This document shows positions 9,129 through 17,421 of a DNA stretch of 64,000 nucleotides, in pieces. This DNA comes from Thermogemmatispora tikiterensis (lineage in GTDB: Bacteria > Chloroflexota > Ktedonobacteria > Ktedonobacterales > Ktedonobacteraceae). The position numbers and the translations under genes are program-made. Each line of letters begins with the position of its first letter. Within the stretch, counting starts at the first letter, position 1. The notes under the pieces were generated by a model. It was given only the letters and a program-made list of their open reading frames with translations. It was not told where the DNA came from and ran no database searches. The DNA is taken from NCBI RefSeq assembly GCF_003268475.1, contig NZ_MCIF01000002.1:1651074-1715073 (forward strand), in the 5' to 3' direction.

Positions 9129-9896
9129 ATGGTACAGCAACCGATTGTCTTTCTCCACGGAGCAGGAGGGAGCGCCCATAGCTGGAGCGCTCTGCTAGAG
9201 TATCTCGGCTCGTGTCCCGCTATTGCCATTGACCTGCCAGGCCACGGCCAGCGCGCGGACACACTACCAGCGGAGGTGAGCGTGAGCGACTACGCTCAGG
9301 CCGTCTGGCAGATTGTGAGCCATGAACTACAGCTTCAGAGGCCGATTGTCGCCGGGCACTCGATGGGCGGCGCCATTGCCCTGACCCTGGCCCTGGAGCA
9401 TGGTCAGGAGCTGGCCGGACTGATCTTGATCGGCACAGGCGCCCGCCTGCGCGTACGAGCCGATCTACTGGAAGCCGCTCGGACAGGCTCACCCGAGGCG
9501 CTGCAAGCGCTGGCCACCTGGAGCCTGGTCTCGACAAGCAGCGAGAGCCAGCGCACTCGCTTTCAACAGGAGCTAGCCAGCGGCGCTGCTCAGCTTTATC
9601 GTGACCTGCTGGCCTGCCACACCTTCGATTGCATGGCCCGCCTCGGAGAGATCCAGCTGCCAACCCTGATCGTCGTAGGCGCAGAAGACCAGATGACTCC
9701 TGTTAAGTATAGCCAGTATCTTCATAACCACATTGCAGGCTCAACGCTGCAGATCATCCCTGCTGCCGGTCATGCCTTGATGCAAGAGCGACCGGAGGAG
9801 CTGGCTCGCGTCATCGCTGCCTGGCTGGCAGCAGCCCCCTCGACGCCTTCCCCTGGTTCATGCTACAATACAGCCAGTGGTTTCCCTCACGAATAA
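9129..9896 (+). CDS. Alpha/beta-hydrolase (MhpC/BioH-like)
   Basis: This 255-residue cytoplasmic alpha/beta-hydrolase has an intact catalytic set: oxyanion motif VFLHGAGGSAHSW, nucleophile elbow VAGHSMGGAIAL, acid VVGAEDQMTP and histidine AAGHALMQERPEE. It belongs to the broad esterase/lactonase/haloperoxidase group (BioH, MhpC, epoxide-hydrolase-like), and the substrate cannot be deduced. I choose the ATG at 9129, because the family N-terminus begins there and GAGGAG lies upstream; the frame is open from 9060 with a basic, non-homologous stretch. It is followed 67 bases later by yebC on the same strand. Confidence 0.82.
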   Translation: MVQQPIVFLHGAGGSAHSWSALLEYLGSCPAIAIDLPGHGQRADTLPAEVSVSDYAQAVWQIVSHELQLQRPIVAGHSMGGAIALTLALEHGQELAGLILIGTGARLRVRADLLEAARTGSPEALQALATWSLVSTSSESQRTRFQQELASGAAQLYRDLLACHTFDCMARLGEIQLPTLIVVGAEDQMTPVKYSQYLHNHIAGSTLQIIPAAGHALMQERPEELARVIAAWLAAAPSTPSPGSCYNTASGFPHE

Positions 9897-9963
9897 TAGA
9901 GCAAGCAGGGCAGCAACGGCCCTTCTTCATACAGAGCATTTGCGATAGATAGGGGGCAACGGT

Positions 9964-10725
9964 ATGTCAGGCCATTCGAAATGGGCACAGATTCGCCGAG
10001 CTAAAAGCGTGAACGATGCGCGCAGGGGACAACTGTTCACGCGCCTCGGGCGCGAGATCGCAGTTGCTGTGCGCGAAGGAGGAAGCGGAGACCCAGCCGC
10101 CAACCCGCGTCTGCGCATGGCTATTCAGCGCGCGCGCGATGCCAACATGCCAATGGAGAACATCGAGCGCACCATCAAGCGGGCCCTTGGCGGCGCAGAG
10201 GGCAGCAACCTGGAAGAAGTGACCTATGAGGGCTATGGCCCCGGCGGGACGGCCATCCTTATCGAGGCGATGACCGAAAACCGCAATCGCACGGTCGCAG
10301 AGATTCGCAACGCCTTCAGCCGCAACGGCGGAAGCCTGGGCGAGACGGGTAGCGTCTCCTGGATCTTTGAGCCGCGCGGGATCATCGAGCTGGCTCTCGA
10401 CGGGCACGACCCCGATGAGGTCTCACTGGAGGCCATCGATCTGGGCGCCGAAGATGCGGAAACGTCCTCGGAGGAGGACCAGATCTTGACGATCTACACG
10501 ACCCCAGCCAATCTGGAGAAGGTACGTCAGGCTCTCCAGGAGAAGAATTACAAGATTCTGAAAGCTGAGAGCACGATGGTTCCCAAGACACGGGTCGAAC
10601 TGCACGATGCCAGAACTGCCCATCAGCTCATGCGGCTGGTCGAGAAGCTGGAGGATCTGGACGACGTCCAGAACGTCTACTCCAACGCCGATATTCCTGA
10701 CGAACTGGTGGCCTCCTATGAGTAG
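9964..10725 (+). CDS. yebC: YebC/PmpR-family protein
   Basis: This 253-residue protein starts MSGHSKWAQIRRAKSVNDARR, the hallmark of the family, followed by LFTRLGREIAVAVREGG, RLRMAIQRARDANMP, the YEGYGPGGTAILIEAMTENRNRT segment and FSRNGGSLGETGSVSW. Family members were long called transcriptional regulators; recent work on some members shows ribosome association that relieves stalling at proline-rich sequences. The sequence does not say which applies. The next gene is ruvC, and yebC-ruvC-ruvA is a common order in bacteria, supporting an operon here with gaps of about 90 bases. Confidence 0.95.
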   Translation: MSGHSKWAQIRRAKSVNDARRGQLFTRLGREIAVAVREGGSGDPAANPRLRMAIQRARDANMPMENIERTIKRALGGAEGSNLEEVTYEGYGPGGTAILIEAMTENRNRTVAEIRNAFSRNGGSLGETGSVSWIFEPRGIIELALDGHDPDEVSLEAIDLGAEDAETSSEEDQILTIYTTPANLEKVRQALQEKNYKILKAESTMVPKTRVELHDARTAHQLMRLVEKLEDLDDVQNVYSNADIPDELVASYE

Positions 10726-10818
10726 GGCCTGTGACAGCAGCGAGCCAGGGATCAGAGCGACCCTTGTGGCCGCTCTGTCCTCTCACCGGAAGCACAGCAA
10801 GGAAGGCGGCATGACCCT

Positions 10819-11370
10819 ATGACTCAGAAGGCTCCGCCGCGGCGGGTCGCCCTGGGCATCGATCCAGGGACGGCCATTGTAGGATATGCCGTCGTAGCGG
10901 CCCAGGGCGACCGGCTTAGCTTGCTCGCCTGCGATGTCATTACTACGCCCGCCGGCATGCCCTTACCTCAGCGCCTCCAGCAGATCTATGAGCGTCTGGG
11001 AGAAATCGTCACCATTCACCAGCCGGCGGAGGCGGCTATGGAGGAGCTTTTTTTCGCCAAAAACGCCCGCACGGCGATGATGGTCGGCCAGGCGCGTGGT
11101 GTAGCCATGCTGGCGCTGGCCAATCACGGATTGCCCATTGCAGAGTATACGCCACGCCAGGTGAAACAGGCAGTCACCGGCTACGGCAGTGCAGACAAGG
11201 CGCAGGTCGGGGAGATGGTGCGCATTTTGCTCAATCTGCGCTCCATTCCTCGCCCCGACGACGCAGCAGATGCGGCAGCTATTGCCATCTGTCACCTCTA
11301 TAGCTCCCACCTGATCAAAGCCAGTCTCCTTTCAGAGGGCTTCCACTCCTCAGAATCAGGAGGATGGTAA
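10819..11370 (+). CDS. ruvC: Holliday-junction resolvase RuvC
   Basis: RuvC is the dimeric endonuclease that cuts Holliday junctions moved by RuvAB. The 183-residue protein has the first catalytic Asp in VALGIDPGTAIVGYAVV, the Glu in AAMEELFFAKN, and the C-terminal acidic pair in RPDDAADAAAIAICH, so all four metal ligands appear present. The ARGVAMLALANHGLPI and YTPRQVKQAVTGYGSADKAQV segments are canonical. It lies between yebC and ruvA, and ruvB does not follow. Confidence 0.96.
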   Translation: MTQKAPPRRVALGIDPGTAIVGYAVVAAQGDRLSLLACDVITTPAGMPLPQRLQQIYERLGEIVTIHQPAEAAMEELFFAKNARTAMMVGQARGVAMLALANHGLPIAEYTPRQVKQAVTGYGSADKAQVGEMVRILLNLRSIPRPDDAADAAAIAICHLYSSHLIKASLLSEGFHSSESGGW

Positions 11371-11461
11371 TCATTCCCCAAAAAGTCAGCAACCGTTACT
11401 CAGATCACGCCAGTGGCGTTACTTCCTATACGACAGCAGAGGGAGAGATAGGCAGGCAGGG

Positions 11462-12046
11462 ATGATTGCGAGCATTCATGGCATTCTTGAGGCACAGTGC
11501 GAGGACCAACTGATCGTCCGCGTGGGAGGTTTCGGGCTGCGTGTCTTTGTGCCAGCCTCGACACGCAATCGTTTCAGTACTCCCGGTAGTGAGGTCTCGC
11601 TCTATACCCACCTGCACGTCCGCGAGGACGGCCTGGCGCTCTATGGCTTCGCCGAGGAGGCCGAGCGCGATATGTTCGAGCTGTTGATCGGCGTCAGCGG
11701 TGTAGGCCCCAAGGTAGCCCTGGCACTGCTCTCGGCGCTCGACGCACCCACCTTCTATCGCGCCATCGCTCAAGAGGATGTGCAGCTGTTGGCCCGCGCC
11801 CCCGGCGTGGGCAAGAAGCTTGCCGGTCGTCTGGTGCTGGAGCTGAAGGGCAAGGTGCCGGCAGTAGCCCCAGGCACAGCCTCCGCCGCTGGTATCCGGC
11901 GCTCCGAGGTGCTGGAAGCCCTGGTCGGTTTGGGCTATAGTCCCGCTGCCGCCCAGGCGGCCATCGCTCGCCTGCCCCAGGACCAGAACCTGACGCTGGA
12001 AGAACAAATCACCCTGGCCCTGCGCTCCCTCGCCCGCGAACTCTGA
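11462..12046 (+). CDS. ruvA: Holliday-junction DNA-binding subunit RuvA
   Basis: RuvA tetramers bind four-way junctions and load the RuvB motor. The 194-residue protein begins MIASIHGILEAQ and has the N-terminal OB-fold, two helix-hairpin-helix elements (LIGVSGVGPKVALALLSAL and LARAPGVGKKLAGRLVLELK) and a small C-terminal domain (RRSEVLEALVGLGYSPAAAQ) that contacts RuvB. The usual next gene, ruvB, is absent and a receptor-like gene follows 64 bases downstream. Confidence 0.96.
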   Translation: MIASIHGILEAQCEDQLIVRVGGFGLRVFVPASTRNRFSTPGSEVSLYTHLHVREDGLALYGFAEEAERDMFELLIGVSGVGPKVALALLSALDAPTFYRAIAQEDVQLLARAPGVGKKLAGRLVLELKGKVPAVAPGTASAAGIRRSEVLEALVGLGYSPAAAQAAIARLPQDQNLTLEEQITLALRSLAREL

Positions 12047-12110
12047 TCTGACTGACGGTCGTTGTAGCAGGTAGGATTCGCAGAAAACGCCTATTTTCTG
12101 GAGGATGCTG

Positions 12111-14459
12111 ATGGCAACGGACGAATTGCTGCCGCCAGCATGTGCTTTCGCTGTCTCTGTCCTGGCTGAGTACGAGCAGGACCCCGAGGCCGTGCCCGAG
12201 GAGGCTGTCGAGGCAGCCCGGCAGCATATGGCCTCTTGCCCACGTTGCAAGGAAGCCTCGGCAGCGAGCGGCCCCAAGCGCAAAAAAAAGAAGGTACGGC
12301 GCCTCTCTCCTGTAGAGCCTCTGGCCGCCTCCGAAGGCAATGAGGCGGCAGTAGCCGCGCCGGCCCTGGCCAGTGCCGAGTCTTTCCAGGTGGCTCCCCC
12401 CGTCTCGCAGCCACCCGCTGGGCCAGGCTTCTCCTCTCCCTCGCCTGGTCCCGAGGCACCTGAGCAGACAATCCGCATTGCACCTCCCTCGGCTGGCGAT
12501 GGCTTGATCGATTGTCAGCAGTGTCGTCAACTGCTGCCCGAGTACGCCGAGGCGATGGATAGCGGGCAGAATGTGGCTTTACTCTATCCAGAGGTTCAAG
12601 CCCATTTGCTTGTCTGCGACACCGGCTGTCTGGTATTGCTAGACCTCTTCCGTCAGGAGGCAAAGGCCAATCGCAAGTATCGGCGCCGCCCGGTGCGCGA
12701 TCCGTTCCGCGTGATGTGGTGGCAGATGAGCGGCTTTTTCCGCGGCGGATTGGTCCCGATCTCCCCGCGTGCCCTGGCCTTCGGGACTTTGATCCTGATT
12801 TTATTGCTGACCTCTCTGACCGCATTCCTGGCGATTCGCTGGGATGACGCTCGCTATTACCATCCCCCCAATACGCATCTGTTGCCGACACCGGACGGTA
12901 TCGGGCTGAGCGACGGGCTGAAGGTCTTTGATGCCTGTAACGCCGCAGGCTACCAGGATAAGCGACAGGCCGCTCAGGCGATGCAAGCGGGCAATAGCAA
13001 GAAGGCTGATGCCCTGCTCGCGGCAGCGGTGGAGATTAGCGATACCACGGGGTGCAACAGCGCCGAGGCGGCCATTTATCGAGAGGACCTGCGTGTGCGC
13101 CTCTCAGGCCACCCCTATGGCATCATTGTGGTGAGCTTCGATAGCGGTCCCGGTGTGGCCGACCCCCAGGGCGGTACCGATCGCCATATTCTCTACGCCG
13201 CCTATACCCAGGAGCTGGTGGGAGCCTATATCAGTCAGGAGCAGTACAATAGCGCGCAGATGAAGATTCCTGGCGCCCCTTTGCTGTACCTGGTGCTTGC
13301 CAACACAACAGGCGAGGAGGAGGGTGCGCTGCAGATCGCCAATGCTGTGGCGACGCTAAACGCGCAGGGGAACTTTGGTGACTTCGGGCTGCAGGTCACC
13401 GGACGTCCGCCCATCTTGGCCGTGCTGGGGCTGGCGCCAAGCCGTTTGACAGAGGTGGTGCTGCCGGTACTCTGTCGCGCCGGTGTTCCTCTGCTTGCCC
13501 CGACCGCTTCGGGTCTCTTCATCATTGACTTGCTCTCTCAGACCTCCCTCTATCGCCATTGCACCCCCGGCTTCGCTTTTATTCGCTTCTCGGCGGACGA
13601 TTCGGCGCAGAGTCGGGCAGGAGCCGATTATGCCTACAATGAGCTGGGGGCTCGCAACGTGGCGATCTTCTATGACCCGAGCAATCCTTCCTCCAGTAGC
13701 TCAGCACACTATTTTAGCCAGTACTTCACCGCTCATCGGCATACACGCATCGTGGCTCAGGAGACCGCTGTGGCTAGCGGCCTGCTCGATGCCAATGGGC
13801 GCCCCCAAGCCTCGCGCGATGATTTGCTGGCCGGCCTCAAGGATGCCCTGCAGGCCCAGCCCCGTCCCGACCTCATCTTTGCGCCGCTGCTCTCTAACGA
13901 TGTCATGACACTGGCGGAGGCAATCGCCCAACTGCCACGCAACCAGCAGCCGATTCTGCTGATCGGTGGCGAGTTCGTCCAGCCGACGGCCATCCAGAAG
14001 CTGGTGCCCTGGGTGCGTCAAAACCAGCTCACGCTGCCGCGCATCTATGTGACGGTCAGTAGCGCCGCTCGCCCTCCCAGCGGAGATAGCCCCTGGCCCA
14101 AGCAGTTCTACGCCGCTTTCTGCACGCTCTTTGCCTCACCAGGTAGCTTCTGTAGTGGGGCCGCAGCCCTGGACCAGGGCGCGCTGCTCTTCGGTGATGC
14201 GGTAGAGATGGTGGCCTTAAGCCTTGGCCCGGATCAACAGTCAGAGCAACAGGCCCAGAGCAGCCAGGGTCAGGCTCAGGCTTCTCCCGGCTTCCCTACG
14301 CCTGCCCAGCTCGTGCAGCGCATCAGTAACCAGAACTTCAACGGCGTGAGTGGCCCTATCGCACTGCATTTGTGGGATAATGTGCTGGTTACCAGCACAC
14401 GCGCCGCACCGGCGATCCTGGTGCTGCAACAGGATGGCAGCATTCAGATTGCTCAGTAG
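12111..14459 (+). CDS. Membrane receptor-like protein: zinc-finger clusters, TM helix, extracytoplasmic binding-protein domain
   Basis: Unrecognised as a whole. The 782-residue protein is modular. Near residues 39-46 is HMASCPRC, the H-x3-C-x2-C core of zinc-associated anti-sigma domains. A Pro/Ala-rich linker with a KRKKKKVRR patch follows. A second cluster, CQQCRQLLPEY with HLLVCDTGC (about residues 135-173), resembles zf-HC2/anti-sigma zinc fingers. One membrane helix (AFGTLILILLLTSLTAFLAI, about 219-243) separates these from a ~530-residue outer part. From HPYGIIVVSFDSGPGV onward the outer part looks like a type 1 periplasmic binding protein (LivJ-like): YAYNELGARNVAIFYDPS, LIFAPLLSNDVMTLAEAI, PILLIGGEFVQPTA, ALDQGALLFGDAVEMV. 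The layout suggests an external ligand sensor signalling to cytoplasmic zinc fingers. No sigma factor gene is adjacent. The ATG at 12111 is spaced 6 bases from GGAGG. It follows ruvA on the same strand. Confidence 0.7.
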   Translation: MATDELLPPACAFAVSVLAEYEQDPEAVPEEAVEAARQHMASCPRCKEASAASGPKRKKKKVRRLSPVEPLAASEGNEAAVAAPALASAESFQVAPPVSQPPAGPGFSSPSPGPEAPEQTIRIAPPSAGDGLIDCQQCRQLLPEYAEAMDSGQNVALLYPEVQAHLLVCDTGCLVLLDLFRQEAKANRKYRRRPVRDPFRVMWWQMSGFFRGGLVPISPRALAFGTLILILLLTSLTAFLAIRWDDARYYHPPNTHLLPTPDGIGLSDGLKVFDACNAAGYQDKRQAAQAMQAGNSKKADALLAAAVEISDTTGCNSAEAAIYREDLRVRLSGHPYGIIVVSFDSGPGVADPQGGTDRHILYAAYTQELVGAYISQEQYNSAQMKIPGAPLLYLVLANTTGEEEGALQIANAVATLNAQGNFGDFGLQVTGRPPILAVLGLAPSRLTEVVLPVLCRAGVPLLAPTASGLFIIDLLSQTSLYRHCTPGFAFIRFSADDSAQSRAGADYAYNELGARNVAIFYDPSNPSSSSSAHYFSQYFTAHRHTRIVAQETAVASGLLDANGRPQASRDDLLAGLKDALQAQPRPDLIFAPLLSNDVMTLAEAIAQLPRNQQPILLIGGEFVQPTAIQKLVPWVRQNQLTLPRIYVTVSSAARPPSGDSPWPKQFYAAFCTLFASPGSFCSGAAALDQGALLFGDAVEMVALSLGPDQQSEQQAQSSQGQAQASPGFPTPAQLVQRISNQNFNGVSGPIALHLWDNVLVTSTRAAPAILVLQQDGSIQIAQ

Positions 14460-14846
14460 CGGGAAGCAACAAGACGAGACCAGGCAGGGCCTCGACCCTT
14501 TCCTCCGCAGTCAGTACTGCCTGGTAAGAGAGAACAGGGGCGACAAGTCAGCCTCAGCTCACTTAGCTGGGGCCGTCGCCCTCTCCTCTCTCTGCTTCCT
14601 TCTCTTCCGTCCTGGCCGTTTCATTTGCCACTTTGCCTGGTCAAAGGACAGCCGCGTTCTTGCCCCCGCCCCAATCAGCCGGCTCACCAGGCCCCGATTA
14701 CTGAGTGCGCCAGTCTCCCCTTGCCATCAGACCAGCCTGGTGACATGAGAAGAATGCCATACGCTCGGAGACGATGAAGATCAGGAAGGAGAGGAGGGAG
14801 GTTGAGGGGCAAGGCGAGAGTTTAAGGATAAGTGGGGAGCTGAGTA
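14460..14846 (+). other. Intergenic stretch without recognisable gene
   Basis: This 387-base stretch has no convincing ORF, RNA gene or terminator that I can see. A GGGGAG ribosome-binding site lies just before the next gene. Confidence 0.5.
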
Positions 14847-15500
14847 ATGGAGCTATTAATTGTAACGTTGGCCCATATCAGGCCCGCCTACGAGCTTGAC
14901 GCTCAGACGCAGGTGCGGCAAGTGACCGAGACCCTGCGTCCAACTCCCGGCTTGCTGGGCGTGCGCAGCTACACCAGCCGCGACAGGCGCTATCACCTGC
15001 TGCTCACCACCTGGGAGAATGAGGCAGTCTGGCAAAAAGTGCGCGACCGCTGCAGTCCCGCTCGCCTGCTGCAGGAGATGGCAGGCGCTCAGCTCATGGA
15101 CACGCCAGAGCAGTGGGCAATGCGCTATATCTGGGGCTATGTGCGTCCGGCGGTAAGTCCAACTCTGGCCGTGGCTCTGCTGGCACGGGTGCATCCAGAG
15201 CAGGCCGAGACAATCGAGCAGCACTGGTTAGAAAGCCTCCATCGTCAGGCGGCGGAATTGCTGATGACCTCGGCATTTCTGGCACGCGGAGAGGAGGAGA
15301 ACGGGACACCAGCCAGCGGAGGCCAGGAAAACGCAAGCCGGGAGCCGGCCTATCGGTGGGGGACAGTCTTCCTCAATTTCCTCACCTGGGCCAGCGAGAT
15401 TGAGCAGGAGGAGTTTTATACTCAGCCAGGCTACCAGAATTTCAGCCTGCAGCTGCACCAGGCGGCACTCATCCAGATGCTGGCCCTGGAACAGCCCTGA
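14847..15500 (+). CDS. ABM-like (dimeric alpha/beta barrel) protein
   Basis: Function unknown. The 217 residues appear to hold two ferredoxin-like repeats of the antibiotic-biosynthesis-monooxygenase (ABM) type. The first (residues 1-~85) shows TETLRPTPGLLGVRSYTSRD then YHLLLTTWENEAVWQ, the usual strand-turn-strand followed by a W-E helix start. The second, in the C-terminal half, has VFLNFLTWASEIEQEEFY. The region between (about 140-165) is low-complexity and Glu/Gly-rich. Such small barrels can be monooxygenases, heme-degrading or sensing proteins, and no catalytic residues can be named here. It stands alone between the receptor gene and the convergent gene at 15687. Confidence 0.6.
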   Translation: MELLIVTLAHIRPAYELDAQTQVRQVTETLRPTPGLLGVRSYTSRDRRYHLLLTTWENEAVWQKVRDRCSPARLLQEMAGAQLMDTPEQWAMRYIWGYVRPAVSPTLAVALLARVHPEQAETIEQHWLESLHRQAAELLMTSAFLARGEEENGTPASGGQENASREPAYRWGTVFLNFLTWASEIEQEEFYTQPGYQNFSLQLHQAALIQMLALEQP

Positions 15501-15686
15501 TGTCCCTGGCTCTTCTCCTCGCGGTTACCCTCGATCCAGCAGGAGAGAGGGCCAGGGCAGCGCCTGGAGCACCAGGCCCCACGCCCGTGAGAGGCCAGGC
15601 CGTCGGGTCGGCGCCGGCTCGCGCCCGGGCCTGGCCCGATAGCCGTCAGCGGCCCCCCTGGCCTTGGTCTCTGCGGCAGTAGCTCC

Positions 15687-16079
15687 CTAGTCACTGGAGC
15701 TTTCGGCCACCGGCCTGGCATAGTATTTCTGGAGCTCAGACCAGAGCAGGGCACGATCCCGCCACATGGCGGGTGTAAAGATATGGTACTCGCCATCACA
15801 GAGGGGCACCTGGGTGGAACAGACCCGATGAGGCGTCAGGCGGAAGCGAATGGTATCGTCGACCACTTCCACCCAGATATGGCGTCCCGTATAACCTGAA
15901 CCCCATTTGAGGAGCACGAGCGTGTCGTATTCTTCAAAGCGCCCTCGCCCCTTGAGCAACTCACGATCGAGACGGCGCAAGAGCGAGGGAAGATCACTCT
16001 CTCGCATAATGCGCCGCGCGTTTTCACGGCGCGCTTGACGCTGAGCGTCTGCGTCAACTAACTCTTCCGACTGACTCAT
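15687..16079 (-). CDS. Hypothetical protein, 130 residues
   Basis: Not recognised. The N-terminal third is a charged helix (DAQRQARRENARRIMRES) leading into LPSLLRRLDRELLKGRGRF. The rest looks beta-rich and aromatic (YDTLVLLKWGSGYTGRHIW, VEVVDDTIRFRLTPHRV, GEYHIFTPAMWRDRALLW). There is no signal peptide or membrane segment. No strong ribosome-binding site precedes the ATG at 16079, so the start is uncertain. It is convergent with the ABM-like gene and lies downstream of the diguanylate cyclase gene on the same strand. Confidence 0.6.
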   Translation of the reverse strand: MSQSEELVDADAQRQARRENARRIMRESDLPSLLRRLDRELLKGRGRFEEYDTLVLLKWGSGYTGRHIWVEVVDDTIRFRLTPHRVCSTQVPLCDGEYHIFTPAMWRDRALLWSELQKYYARPVAESSSD

Positions 16080-16326
16080 ACTAGAAGCACTCAGCCGTCC
16101 TTTCTTCCATCGGAGAGCAGCGGATGATTCGAGTGAGACGCGTCTCCGCCCTTCCGCGGCTCAGCCTCTGCGACCCCGAATCTCCAATCATCTGTCTGCT
16201 CATCGTAACTCACCAGAGCCATCCCTCAAGGCTCTCCCCTAGAGAGGATAGCACAAAGAGGGAGGCTGCGGCCAGAAGCGGCCCAGAGCCAACCAGTCAG
16301 TCAGAGTGATCTTGTTCCTTCCGCTT

Positions 16327-17421
16327 CTAGGGTCGCAGACGCAGCTCGTAGTCGCTGCGCGCCTCCTCGCCGCTGAGAGCATGGACCAGCTCGCGCTTGC
16401 TCAACTCCCACTCCCAGCTGAGAGCCGAGAAAGGCAGGATAGTGGTGCTGGCCGAGAGAGGGAGCGCGGAGCCAAGGGGCTGATCGAAACAGCTGGCAAC
16501 GTCGTGAGACGATGAGATGTAGTAAATATTATCGCTGGAACGCTTAGCGTTGCGCTTGGCTTCGGCGACCAGATAGCTGATTTCCTGCAGACTGTGAGCA
16601 AGATAGGGCTGGTTGTTGACGATGCCAATCGAGAGAGAGACGAGCGGGAACTGATAGGGACGTCCTTTGCGGTCAACGCCGCTGATCGTGCCACGCTTCA
16701 GATCTTCAGGTCGATAGAATGGTTGACTTAGCTCTTTGTAGGCCGCAATGATGCGGCAACTGAGCAGGCGGGCCCGGTCAGGCGTGGTGACCACGACAAA
16801 GTCATCGCCTCCAACATGGCCGACGAAATCCTCCAGGTTGCCATATTCATAGACCACGCGACGGCAGATGCGCCCTACCAGACGGATCAACTCATTGCCA
16901 GCAAGGAAACCGTAGGTATCGTTGAAGGCTTTAAAATTATCGAGGTCGAGGTAGAGGAGGCTCCACGGCTCCTGGCCAGTAAGCTTGCACTTGATAGTCA
17001 TCTCAACCTGGAATGCCCCAGGGAGATCAATCAGCCTCGATAACATCACTTGCTGTACATGTCGTAGCTGCGTGCGCACACGCTCCAGAAATTCTTCGGA
17101 GTCAAAGGGAGTGGCGATATAATCATCTACCCCCATACGGAATGCACGCACCTTAGCGCCGGGGTCGCTGGCGGCACCAACGACAATGATAGGAATATAC
17201 ATGGTCCGCGCATGCGCGCGCAGGCACTGAATGAATTGCTCGCCGTCGCTGCCGGAGCTTGTCATATTGAGAATGACTAGCTGAGGCATTTTGCGCAGCG
17301 CGAACTGGATAGCATCCTCGCCGTGAAGGACAGTGACCGTATGATCTCCATCACTTTCCAGATGTTTCTGAAGGATGCAAGAGATCAGACTGTTGTCCTC
17401 GACGACTAACACATTGCCCAT
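16327..17421 (-). CDS. Diguanylate cyclase with degenerate receiver domain
   Basis: This 364-residue cytoplasmic protein has an N-terminal receiver (about 1-120) and a GGDEF domain (about 155-310) that would make cyclic-di-GMP from two GTP. The active-site loop reads HVGGDDFVVV, so the GGDEF core is intact as GGDDF; DLDNFKAFNDTYGFLAGNELI and VSLSIGIV are also typical. The inhibitory RxxD site is not conserved (NLED at that place). The receiver keeps the acidic pair (VVEDN), but the phospho-acceptor Asp is Asn (LVILNMTSSG), the switch Thr is Gly (IIVVGAAS) and the conserved Lys is Thr (DDYIATPF), so phosphorylation is unlikely. About 50 residues after GGDEF are unassigned. An AGGAG site precedes the ATG. 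No histidine kinase lies nearby. Confidence 0.88.
   Translation of the reverse strand: MGNVLVVEDNSLISCILQKHLESDGDHTVTVLHGEDAIQFALRKMPQLVILNMTSSGSDGEQFIQCLRAHARTMYIPIIVVGAASDPGAKVRAFRMGVDDYIATPFDSEEFLERVRTQLRHVQQVMLSRLIDLPGAFQVEMTIKCKLTGQEPWSLLYLDLDNFKAFNDTYGFLAGNELIRLVGRICRRVVYEYGNLEDFVGHVGGDDFVVVTTPDRARLLSCRIIAAYKELSQPFYRPEDLKRGTISGVDRKGRPYQFPLVSLSIGIVNNQPYLAHSLQEISYLVAEAKRNAKRSSDNIYYISSSHDVASCFDQPLGSALPLSASTTILPFSALSWEWELSKRELVHALSGEEARSDYELRLRP

Noticed and set aside
11426..12478. Long minus-strand ORF opposite ruvA and the receptor gene
   Set aside because: It is antisense to two clear genes, has no family motifs and is explained by GC-rich codon bias.
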